51,275 nt of DNA from Welwitschia mirabilis (Eukaryota > Gnetophyta > Gnetopsida > Welwitschiales): positions 251,131,214 to 251,182,488 of the forward strand of contig JBOZIK010000001.1 in the NCBI GenBank assembly GCA_051453625.1. The letters are read 5' to 3'. Below the pieces are notes generated by a model, which had not been told where the DNA came from, ran no database searches, and saw only the letters and a list, made by a program, of their open reading frames with translations. Made by a program: the position numbers and the translations under genes. Below are positions 35,448 through 46,314 of the stretch, in pieces. Numbering within the stretch: the stretch's first letter is position 1; the number at the start of each line of letters is the position of its first letter.

Positions 35448-36619
35448 GTTATCTTATATCCATGAACAATTTGAGTGGTCTTTCCATCTAAGGTTACAAG
35501 CGTGGAAGTAAAGATTATTAGCTCTTTGGATTTGCCACTGTCATCTGACAGCATTTACTTAGTTATTTGCTATGTTTTAAAAGATGAATATTGTTAGAAT
35601 CAAGAATCTAAAGGGGGATGAATAGGAATTCTAAAAAATTTAAATAATTATTACTACCTAATAAAGAAATTATGATATACAAACATATAAGAGAACAAAC
35701 TCAAAAGTAAAACCAAGGAAATGCACAAGACAAGATTTATAGTGGTTTGGGATACACCCTACTCCACTCTTGGAAGAAAGTTAATAACTAAGACTATTCC
35801 AGATCTTTCTTGCATTACTATGTGCTAGGTTTTAAGTCTAACCTTTAATTTTACAAAGTGGACTTTTTTAGGCTAAATCTCAACCTTCATAAATGAACTT
35901 TTATAGGCTTAGTCTCAACCTTCAAAAAATGGAGTTTTACAGGCTTAGTCTCAACCTTTAGAAAATGGACTTTTGTAAGCTTAGTCTCAACCTTCAGAAA
36001 ATGTACAATGGTGAGTGAGAAAATGAATCCTGTATTCTCTAAGTCACTCAAATGAAAAAACTAACAACGGAGCCCTATTGCTCAAATTTGGTACAAAGTA
36101 AGTGCTGAATGAGATAAGAATGATAGTACAAAGATAAGCCCTTCAGATCAAGAGTGCAAACTTCCTTTTCAAAAATCCATTCTAATGTTTAGCACTAGGT
36201 TTTTGAGTGTTGCCTCTTAATTATAGATTTCCCTAAAATATAACCATTGATATAGTTAGAAACTAATCTAACATTTGCAATAGATAGATTTGGTGAAGTA
36301 ACGATTATAAAATCACTTTAAAATTTATGCTTCCATGCTAACCAGTCGACCCCTCAAAACATCTGAGTGACCCTAGTAACTCATGTCACTTGATCCGGTT
36401 ATCCACTTTGTCATTTGGTTGACTCGAGTAACTCATGTTACTTAGTTTGGTCGCCCCCATATAAAATCCAGTCAACCGCTTTTCTTTAGGTTCGGTCAAC
36501 CCCACATGAGTTTGATTAACCCCATAGGATATAGTACATATGGAAAAGCTTAAAAAATGCATTTTGGGGTCTAGTTGATCCCTTAAAAATCCAGTCAACC
36601 CCACATGAAGTAGCCCAAA
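35448..36619. repeat. Probable retroelement LTR debris with short tandem repeats
   Basis: 35728-35775 resembles the 'TAGTGGTTTGGG...CCTACTCCAC' motif common in plant LTRs. Then 35858-36005 holds four tandem copies of a ~36-bp unit containing 'CTTAGTCTCAACCTTCA' (landmarks at 35879, 35914, 35950, 35986). 36340-36610 repeats 'CCAGTCAACCCCACATGA'-like blocks and GGTCGACC-like decayed motifs. No coding region is recognisable. Confidence 0.5.
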
Positions 36620-39600
36620 ATGAGTATTTCCAAGTTTGTTTGGCTTTACTTTAAGTCCTTAAGCAGAAACTCAAGTTACTTTAATCAGAAAAAGTCCAAA
36701 TATTACTATCTTTTGGATATAGATATTGTAGTTTCTTACACCTATAAAATTACTTTTCATTCTATAAAGATCATATTAGTTTAACATCAATTGACCAAAT
36801 AAAATCTTAACAAAGATGAATAGACATTCTAAGGTTTTATGTGTGTTTATAAGGCTAATGAAACAACTGATCTGAGAGATAATAGACTTTGAATAGGTTC
36901 TAAAGAATTAAATATTCCTATAAAATTTATCTAATTTAATTTTTAACCTTAGTGTTATCATGAAGTCTAAAAATGCTAGTTTTCTTAATAGCATGTCATC
37001 ATTTGGAAGGCTCATTTTGCTTCTCCAAATTTTTCAGATTCTTAGAGATACTCTTTCATAGATCTAAAGTTTCATCAATTTTTAAGTTAAGAAAACTTGC
37101 TTTCACATCATTTATACAAGTTTTCTATGATTTGAATAAAGGAGTTCAAAGAAGAAACCTAATTCTACTTTATTCAAAACCATGGTTGGGATACTTGAGG
37201 AGTAAATCTTTGTAAGGTTTGAAAGAAAGTTTCATTATCTCTTTTTTAGAAGTTTATAATTTCTCTCTTAATGGCAATTTTCTTATGGCTAAGAAAAAAC
37301 TTCTTAATGAAAGATTAGCTAAGATCTTTGCAAGTAATAATGGAAAGGGTTTAAGTGTGTATAACTAACAATTTAATTTTTTTTTAAGGGAAAGGAAAAA
37401 TATATCAATCCAAGGACATGTAAAATATTAAAATTCTAAAGAATAGTGGAAAGAGCATGTTTAGAATCTTTAAAATGAAAATATAGATCTTGAAATTCTA
37501 AATTATGAAATTGTGATAACAGTTAGATGATTATAGATTAAAGTCTATTTTATGAGTGTTTGGAGGATAAACTATAGAAGATAAGACTCCTAAGAATTAA
37601 GGATAAAGGTAATCTTTAGGATTTGCATACATGGTTAAATGCTAGGATTATTTCTAGGAAAGTTGATTTCCAAATGGAACTGTTTGTTTTGATTCATATT
37701 GTTCTAGTTATATCTTTCTTATTAATATCTTCTGGAAAAAGGTATTCCTTCATGAACTAATTTAGGGTTTATATTATGATTAGGACAAGTTTGATGTAAT
37801 GTTTTGTTAGATATACATTGCTAGTTCATATAATTTTTCTATAGATTAAGGCTCACCAAGTTCAAGAAACATTTTATCAAAGGTTTAGAATGAATTTCTA
37901 TGAAATGTAAGGATCAAACTTAGAAAAAAGAGATCAACATTGGTGAAATAAGGTGATGTTGCTAGTTATTTTGGGAAAAATATTTAGAAAAAAAGATGAG
38001 ATACATAACTCAACAAGGAAGATAAGATGAAGTGGTTGATGAAAATGGAAACACAATAGGGTGAAAAATATATAGAGTTAAAATCTAAAAATCCTAATGT
38101 TAAAATAAAAAGAAGAATCTTGTAAGAAATTTCTTTTACTTGCACTTTTTCTTTGACATCTTTAAAAACTATGAAGAAGATGAATTTTGGAGGGAGGAGA
38201 GCAGAAGAGGAAAATAAATAATAGGAAAACAAAAATTATTCTCTTTAGAAAACCTAGAGAAAACTTAATTATCCTTAAATAAAACCTTAATATAAAAATT
38301 TTAATAGGTTAGAGATAAAAATCTTATAGTAAAGAAAAGAAAATTACAGTAAAATAAAATAAAAATAAGAAAAAGCACTAGAAATGGACCAGGAAAACTA
38401 AAAATTATAGTAAATTAAAGAAAAGAGCACTATGAGAGATTAGTATAACTAAAAGTAAAAAGAAAAAGAGTAAGAAAAGAAAAGAGCATATGCATGCCCC
38501 ATTCTAGGTACCATGTCACTATACTTAGTAATAGAACCAAAAATCTATTTGTGATTAGTTTGTGCTACAATTATATCAGTATGTGTGTTATGAGTTTAAG
38601 AAAGATCACTAAGGGATATAAATCTTATAAAGCTAAATCAAAGTTTAACCAAAATAACTATGATTTTTATTTGAAATATAACCTAGTGTTATTATTCCCA
38701 GAGGATAACTGTAGTAGATAAATAGTAAAGCAAGCATGAAATCAATTTCTATAATTGTCATAAAGAGATTAAATATTGTAAAAGAGAGACTTTTTGTGTT
38801 TGTGTTTTATCAATAATTTAATTTGGGAAGGAGACATAGCTATAACTATTTAGCATGATTATAACAAGAATGACATGAATCTTAACAATAATAGACTTAC
38901 TTTACAGTTAATTCAAATAAATCATCTCAAAAATTCATCAAAGCTCAAGCATGATGACATAATCTCATTTGCCACATAAGTGTTGGTGACAACGCTAGGT
39001 TACTTAAGCTTTCAAATCTTACTTCATAAGCATAAAAAATAGGGAATCATCCTGAATAACATCAAATGATAGTAAACTATTGACTAATATTAACACATGA
39101 AGAATCACTTAGAAATACAAAAAATATTAATATACTTAAATGTAAATAAAGCATCACAAGAATGGAAAACATGCACATTTGGAATCAATAAACTAGATTA
39201 AAGAAATTTTAGTAACTTATTACAATAATAGAGAAAATTCTACATGAATGAAATATTTAAGCCAAAGCTTGATATGTCATATTAGCCTTAAGGGCTAGCT
39301 CCTTCTTGTAAAAGAACTTAAAAGCAAGACCTGTCTAGAGCTTCTCTTAATTTCAAAAGATTGATTATAGATTGCATATGTCAAAAAAAGGCCTCAAAAT
39401 GAGGTTCAACTACCCTTTTATAGCCCAAAAATTAGGGTTACGATTAGGGTTTTGAAAATTTACATTTTTTTTTTTTTGACAACTTCAAATTGGTCCACAA
39501 ATTGCCTCATAAATCCTGAAAGCTACCAAAGATATAACAACATGAATAAGAAATCCTAATTCTGAACTTGACCGATGTCATCATCAAATCCAACCAGTGC

Positions 39601-39949
39601 CACCAAATTTCTTATGAATTTCTAGCTGAGATGCTAATCCATGCTCTAATGTCTTATTAGAGATTTGAAAAGTTAAATGGTAGAGGTAAAAGGTGATTTT
39701 AATGTAAGTTTAATAGCAAAAATCAAAATAAATCAACAAAATCATGAAAACCAAAACTTAAATACACTAACTTGGACTTAATTACTTGAAATAAATGTTA
39801 ATTTTTACATGTTATCATAAATACATATTTATGTAGATCAAAATAGTAAAAGTAAACCTGAAACTAAAAAAATTTTATTACATTCATAAGAATGTAACAA
39901 TATATTTAGTAGAACAAATGTAGATAATAACCATAAAATATGTCATCCA
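36620..39949. other. Intergenic, no recognisable gene
   Basis: AT-rich. Small frames (36973-37215 plus, 37984-38232 minus, 38494-38721 plus) have no recognisable domains. A 13-T run at 39465-39477 could be the poly(A) end of the minus-strand LINE that starts further right, but ~450 bp separates it from the last LINE homology. Confidence 0.55.
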
Positions 39950-42900
39950 TGAAATTATCTGGAGCTTTAAATAAAATTGACATACTTCAACCAATTTTTG
40001 GGCTTTAATGTTCCATGTATTTCGTATTTTTCCTATTGAAGGACATTAAAAAATGTATGATATTCATCTTCAATAACTTTTTGGTTATAAAGTCAACATG
40101 TTTGATCTTCTTAAGGAACTTAAAACCATTTACCTCTTTTAATGTTAAAATTATGAGATCCCATTCTTACCCAACTAATATTAACCTATAGATAAAGGGA
40201 AATTATAGCACTTAAATTTGTTACTTTTGTAGAAATTTCTCATCGAATATCATTTAAATAAAATTGCTTTTTCTCTTCAAGTTTCTGCAAATTCCCAAGT
40301 GCTTTCTATTTTATAATTATTTGAAATTATTAGGATTATAATGAAAAATTTGTTAGGAAATGTTCCCTTTTTTAAGTTACATATTTCCCTTCACAAAGCC
40401 AACCTTTTTTTAAGTCCTGTGAAACAAACTTTTAGAAAGTTAAAATGATGGAATTTAAGAGATTATAAAATAATCTACAAATTGAGAAATATCTTCTTCT
40501 CTAAAGACATTAATTTAGATTTAAGAAGTATAATGTTATACACATTTAATATTTTACTTTTAAATTCTTTCAATTAGAACTACTTTTGAACTTCCTTTAT
40601 TTTCTTTTAGTGTTTATCTGCTAATCCCAAGGCTTAAAAAACATCCTCATTAAGTACTCTTAGTTGAAGAATAGTGGAAAAAAACATTTATTTAACAAAG
40701 ATTTAAGTATGAAATTACCTCTTTTTAACATATATTTTAAAAGGAAATCTATTAATCCTTTGCGTGATGCATTTATGCCATCTATAATTACCAAATCATT
40801 CTAATACTACTATGTATAGGATAGAATAATTTTAAGTTCTTCATTTCCTATTTAAAAAGAAACATTAGTATTGTGTGTGTTACAAATCATAAGTTTGTTT
40901 CTTTTTTTAAAAAAACAATAAACTTTATTTTAAACTAATGGAAAAATTTAGCCCAAGTATGAAGCATATTTTGTAAACCTTACTTTATTTTATAGATTAA
41001 TATAATATCACCTACAAAGAGATATATGTTGAAAAGATAGTTTCCTATCTGTATAGAATTGAGGAGATTCATTTATTAAACCTTCTAATTCATCAATAAA
41101 AATCCTTGATAGCACTATAAATCATTATACTTTCCCATGAAATACTATTTATGAACTAGATGCATACCACTTTATACATTTTTTTACTTTGAAAAAAATA
41201 AATATAATAGAATTTTAATATTTTGTAATTGCTTTAAAGTTTATTTTTAATATCTGTATCATATGCTTTAGAGAAATCCACACAGCAAATTAATATCTTT
41301 TTGTTTAGAACTTTATCTTCATTATAAGATGCTTCAAGGAGATAATATGTTCTTCTATAGAATGCTATTGTTGAAATCCTACTTAAGAAATTACCCAAAG
41401 CTTTTTTCCCCTCTATCCATCTAATAATCTTAACTTCAATCATAGTTCCTAATAGATTTACGAAAAGATTACTAACTACAATCAATCTATAATTACATAT
41501 ATTTGATTTATTTTCTTTAATACACAACATGGTAGACATATTAATACAACCATTCTTTAACTAATTAATTGTAATTCATGATTAATCTTTTCTTCAAACT
41601 ACTTTCCCAATAAGAAATCCACCTCAATTTAATATTTTCTCATATAGGCCTTCTACACGTATCACCTTTCTTGAACCTAGTCTTTAGATTCCTTTACAAG
41701 TTTCTTTAAATAAAAGAAATAATTTTCTATTAGGATTTTGAAGAAACACTATTCTGTTGTTATCCTTAAGTAATTCATGACACAAATTCTAAATATATCT
41801 CAAAAATATAAATTTTATTATATATTTTATTTATCTTGAAGAAACTTCTAAACATTTCTTAGTTATTTTTGAAGCAGATATGATACTTTTTATTGTCTTT
41901 CCTTGATAAATTATCTCTTCTTATTGCTGATTAGATTCCTATAGAATTTTTTTTCTTATTTTTCTTTTGTTTTTTCCCTTTTCCTTCCCCCAATTTTGTG
42001 TGTGTGTGAGCACTTAAAAGAGCCATTCTTGCTTATTTGTATGAATCATTAAACAACTTTTTTTTCTTTGTAGTCTATCAATTAGACATATGTCAAGCAT
42101 TACTTAATAAAATTTCTAAGAGATTTGTCAAAGGATCTAATCTTTTATGAAGTTCAAGTTAAAAATATTGCATTATTTTTTTATATTATTCCTTTTTTTT
42201 CTAATGGGTGTAGGATGGAAGCCATTGGAAAAAAATGAAAATGTATTATTATAGTAAAATGAAGAGGCTAATAGAAAAAAGAACTAAATTTTCACATACT
42301 TTAAAATGTTGAATACTTAAAAGTCTCATTAAATTAGTAACTAATAAATTAATAATTAAACATACTTAAGAACTATGAAAGTATTGCAGTTTGAAAAATT
42401 TTTCATTCCATTCAAAACTAGAAAATATAATTCGTGTGTCCATTCTAGTAAATGTTTTACTCTATAATTTAAAATATTGTCTTAAGAAAATATATCTTAT
42501 TCAATTTTTGTTTTTTTACGCATAATCTGAGAATCCTTAAGAGTCATAGTTAATGATTTGAACCTATTTAAAACTAATTCTAACATTAAAGTCTTCATAA
42601 ATAAATTCATTTTTTAGCTAAAAGAAATTAGCAATATTTGTGGTTAGGTATTGAAATGTATATTCTTCTAAAAGGCCTTGTCTGCATAGAGTAGCTTCTC
42701 TTAAAGAAAAATAACAAAAAGTTAAATAGAAATCAATTTTTCATTATGTGATTTTAAGCCAAACATATTGATTATTTTTCTCTATCTTTTCAATTTAAAT
42801 TTCTTACTTAAGTTAGTAAAAATTAAAATAGTTAAAACTCTAGGTGATTTACCTCACCATTTTATCATCAAAAGAAGCAACATTAAAAAACAAAAACTAA

Positions 42901-43072
42901 TAAACGTGAGTTCTTTATCCTCCCAACTCTCTGGAATACCAAAAATATCAAATCTCTCAAATAAATAGATACTAGAAAGACTAAGAACTTTATTTACTAA
43001 AGAGCCATCATTATATATATTATTTGAAATTGTGATTGTGTATACCATTATGAGGTATTTACATATGTTCAT
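39950..43072 (-). mobile_element. Decayed LINE (non-LTR retrotransposon) ORF2: endonuclease, RT, C-terminal region
   Basis: On the minus strand the parts lie in LINE ORF2 order. The endonuclease N-terminus (43072-42854) has FDIFGIPESWEDKELTF, like 'DI..LQETW'. RT (about 41640-40860) has NYRLIVVSNLFVNLLGT, then GKKALGNFLSRISTIAFYR and CCVDFSKAYDT, the last being RT motif A with its Asp. IDELEGLINESPQF follows, then VGDIILIYK where 'YADDIVLL' is expected (41014-40999). A C-terminal piece near 40110-40020 with VIEDEYHTFFNVLQ resembles the 'EDE.HF...C..Y' knuckle region. The YADD Asp pair is damaged, and stops and frameshifts are frequent. Length (~3.1 kb) suggests most of ORF2 is represented; ORF1 was not recognised. 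Confidence 0.8.
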
Positions 43073-44299
43073 TTATACATATGAGGATGCAAACTTGAGA
43101 CTTTTAGAAACTATACCTCTCCTTGATATAATAACCATCAAAATTATCAAAATGAATGATTTAAGGATGAATAGTGCCTCATAAAAGTTTTTATGCCAAG
43201 TTGGACATCCAAATTTTCAAACCCAAACCCTAATGTGTGAAGGGTGATTGTCCCACTAATTGGATTACCATGCTATTAATGTATTCGTTTATAAATGACT
43301 ATAATACATATAACATTTAATAGAATGTTTTAATAAGTCTTACACAATAGGAGACCAAAGCTTTTGTGGATAAAGATGTTTAACATGGAGCTTACAAACT
43401 ATTAAAGTATGGTTTACATGAGGATCACTAACTTGCTAGGTAAATTATAATAGAATTTGCATGTGTATGCAAACAAAGAATGAATCTAGTGCCACATGGG
43501 AGAAAACTATGCTAAGCATGAAAAAAATGTAGTGTAATAGATAGTATGGTTAATGTGGCTTAAATGTAGTAGCAAACCCATAATGAAGAAAAGCAATGTG
43601 CTAGTGAAATAAACATTGCATGCACTTGACCCAAAGAAAAGAGTGAGCAAGTGAAAGCAACTTAAAATATTAATTTCTATGCACTCAAGAAACATAAAAG
43701 AAATTTGACCCAAATAAGGCTAAGTAACGAGTGCTTATAGGAGTTTTCAAGTTAATTAAGAAGGAATACCAAAAGAATGCTTCTTCGTGTGATTCTTAGT
43801 GGACTTTACATGAATTTGATAAGAACATTAACATTGTAGGCTATGTGTGAGATTTCATTTTGATTAAATGTATTATCTCATCAATTATTTATCTATACAT
43901 ATTTGGATATATACCTTATACAACCTTGTCCTAAGCTTATCACTTGGATTCAAAGTTTGAACTACTTATAGCAAGTCTCTTATGTCCTTAGAATTGCTTG
44001 ATTCCTTTATTCAAGTATGTGACTTCATACCTATGATGTGATACAGTAATCTTGAATCTAGTATCTTAAATTGTGAGATAACACTTTCTTCATCCAATAT
44101 ATCTTATTCAACATCTCCCTTATGATGACCCTATGATTAATGTGTACAACAAATGTAATTGCTTATTTACAATCCTCTATTCTCATGAAGTACAAACTAG
44201 TAAATGTTTCTAATCTATCACATCCTTTGAAGAAAAGAAAAAATTTTGTTTTGCTATAACATGATAAAATGCTTGTTTGAGAGCATTTATGGCAATTGG
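43073..44299. other. Intergenic, no recognisable gene
   Basis: AT-rich sequence with no conserved motif; the minus frame 43507-43713 is not recognisable. Confidence 0.55.
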
Positions 44300-44420
44300 T
44301 AATATAGAAGTTTGGTTTTAGAGTTCAACAAAATGTTTTAAGCATTTGATTTACTATTTTATTTAGTTTTGCATTTAAGAATGTGTCTTTAACATCCATC
44401 TTGTAGAATCTACAAAACAT
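44300..44420 (-). pseudogene. Scrap of Ty1/copia reverse transcriptase
   Basis: The minus strand encodes YKMDVKDTFLNAKLNKIV, matching the copia RT motif '(F/Y)QMDVKTAFLNG.L.EE(V/I)'. Flanking sequence is too decayed to assign, although the rest of RT may continue to about 43900. Non-functional. Confidence 0.6.
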
Positions 44421-45372
44421 GGAAGTTACTACAAAGATAAGGAGCTATATGATACTTTTTGATTTGTTTTTAATATATAGTAAAAATTTCACTATCATTT
44501 ATGCACTTTTTTGGGAACAAAGAATTTGATGTTTATATTTAAATACGTAAGTGCATTTTAGAATGGTTACAAGCAAATAATGAAGTTCATGTGAATCTCA
44601 TAGAGCTAATGATTTTAGAATTCAAGGGTTTATGTGTGTGTTGTGATATATTGTGGAGGTGGAACACTCTTTGAAGTTGGAAAAATTCATCTTTGTTACC
44701 ACAATGATTGGATGCAAACATCTGTTTCCTCTCCCTTCATTGTCTAATATTTTTCGTTCATTTAAAGGTAAGCTTCTTGATAAGTATTACTTCTGTTGTG
44801 ATAACACTCTGTTGCCTCAATACAAGGTAGCTTCTATTTCATTAAGATAAATCATACAAATAATTAATTTATTGAATTTACAAATTGTCAATCAAGTCCA
44901 GATTTCTTCGAGTAACATCTTCACTAGTTATTATCTTTATGTGCAGATGTGTTTGTTACCATTGCTATTATAACTTTCAGAATATTCACATTCTATACAT
45001 ATGTTTTGAGATGTGTTAAGTCCATCTCTAATCGATATCATTTCAATAACGAATGTGTTGCTGCCTCTTTCCTTCTTAAGCCATGTAATATGAAATTATA
45101 GCCCATAGTTGTTTGTTATTGCACCTCTATTTCATACATTGTTGTTCTTTTCAAAAATACCAATTCATACTCACTCGAAAGACTCGGTTAAAAATAAGAA
45201 CATAATACCCTAACTATTTCACCATAAAAATTGTATTGCTTAATAAATATATTATAATGCAGTTCGTTGTCCCGATTATATAATGCAAGGTCATTTGTCT
45301 CCTTAATCTTTCTTCTTAAACTTTACGTCATCCTAGATTAAAAAATCCTTGTCTAAATAAACGTCATGTAGG
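44421..45372. other. Intergenic, no recognisable gene
   Basis: The frame at 44653-44850 (65 codons) has no recognisable domain. This sequence leads into the upstream region of the receptor kinase gene. Confidence 0.5.
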
Positions 45373-45464
45373 TTAGACCTCTCAATTCTTCTCTAGATTC
45401 TTTCATTTCTTTAATCCCTTAGACCTCTCAAATTCTTCTCTAGATTCTTTCATTTCTTTAATCC
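45373..45464. repeat. 46-bp tandem duplication
   Basis: Two nearly identical copies of a 46-bp T/C-rich unit (45373-45418 and 45419-45464), differing by a one-base indel and little else, so recent compared with the surrounding repeats. It lies ~0.9 kb upstream of the kinase start codon. Confidence 0.9.
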
Positions 45465-45676
45465 ACCACAAAGGTAGTGGGAGAGAATCCCCATTCCACC
45501 AACTACAATAACTAGTTTTTTTTGGCTCTTGTGTGATAAGTCAACAAAGGACAAAACACCCAAGATGAGTTATGAGTTATCTGAGAAACAACTATCCTAA
45601 AACCAACAATGAAGAAGGCGAAGTTGTTGCCCCTCAAATCTCCTTGCAATAAAAAAGCGTACATTGTGCTGCCTCC

Positions 45677-45690
45677 CACGTGTTTAAAAT
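45677..45690 (+). promoter_or_regulatory. Candidate G-box with TATA-like element upstream of the kinase gene
   Basis: The palindromic G-box CACGTG (45677-45682), a bZIP/bHLH binding core, is followed directly by TTTAAAAT (45683-45690). This lies where GC content rises into the gene island, ~630 bp before the start codon. The transcription start is not known. Confidence 0.3.
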
Positions 45691-46182
45691 TGACTGAAAG
45701 CAGAATCACAAGCACAAGACAAAACTCCCTTCAATCTTTTGGTGCAGTTGAGATGGCAGAGGTTGTGGGCGTTGCAGACCATCACTAAAACGACCCGCGT
45801 TTATCCAAGTGCAGTGCGCGGACGAGAAGAGAAATGCCGAGTCCAATCTCATGCAGACTCGAGGAAGCTCTCGTTGGTCTTCGCAAGACCACATGGAATT
45901 TGCCCCTCGGACAGCAAGAGGTTTCGTGGACACGCAACCCCATTAAAATACCAGAAAAACTCGGAGAACTTCCTGAGAAATGGAATTTTTTTGACCCGTC
46001 AGGAAGAAGAGGCACCCCCACTCAGGCGGCCTGTTCAAAGCCCCTCTTGAATGGAAGGAGTCTTCTCATTCAACTTCTCCAGCTCATTCTCCCATCCGCT
46101 GATGCCATTCTCCTTTTTCTTTCCGTATCTTATACTAGAAAGGCACTTTGGATCACTTTTCTGGGCACCATTCAGCGCAGGC

Positions 46183-46194
46183 TTAGGGTTTAGG
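46183..46194 (+). promoter_or_regulatory. Telo-box in the 5' leader
   Basis: TTAGGGTTTAGG contains the plant telo-box (reverse complement AAACCCTAA), a common element near plant transcription starts. It lies ~120 bp before the predicted start codon. Confidence 0.4.
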
Positions 46195-46314
46195 CTCGCC
46201 TTGGAAAATTGGAAAGGAAGTTTGTGTGATGCTGGACTGTGTCTGGTGCAGGAAGAAAGTTTAGGACAAGTCGCAGAGACCATCAATGCTGCCTTTCAGC
46301 TATTGATTTTCTTC

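Noticed and set aside
39430-39455. Telomere-like TTAGGGTT repeats
   Set aside because: Only two imperfect, separated units; too short to be an interstitial telomere tract.
45706-46286. Several minus-strand open frames of 75-83 codons upstream of the kinase gene
   Set aside because: They arise from the GC-rich leader, overlap each other in different frames and show no recognisable domain.
46051-46314. Upstream in-frame ATG as the kinase start
   Set aside because: It would add 88 residues before a clear signal peptide, making that peptide internal. The start at 46315 is preferred, though not proven.
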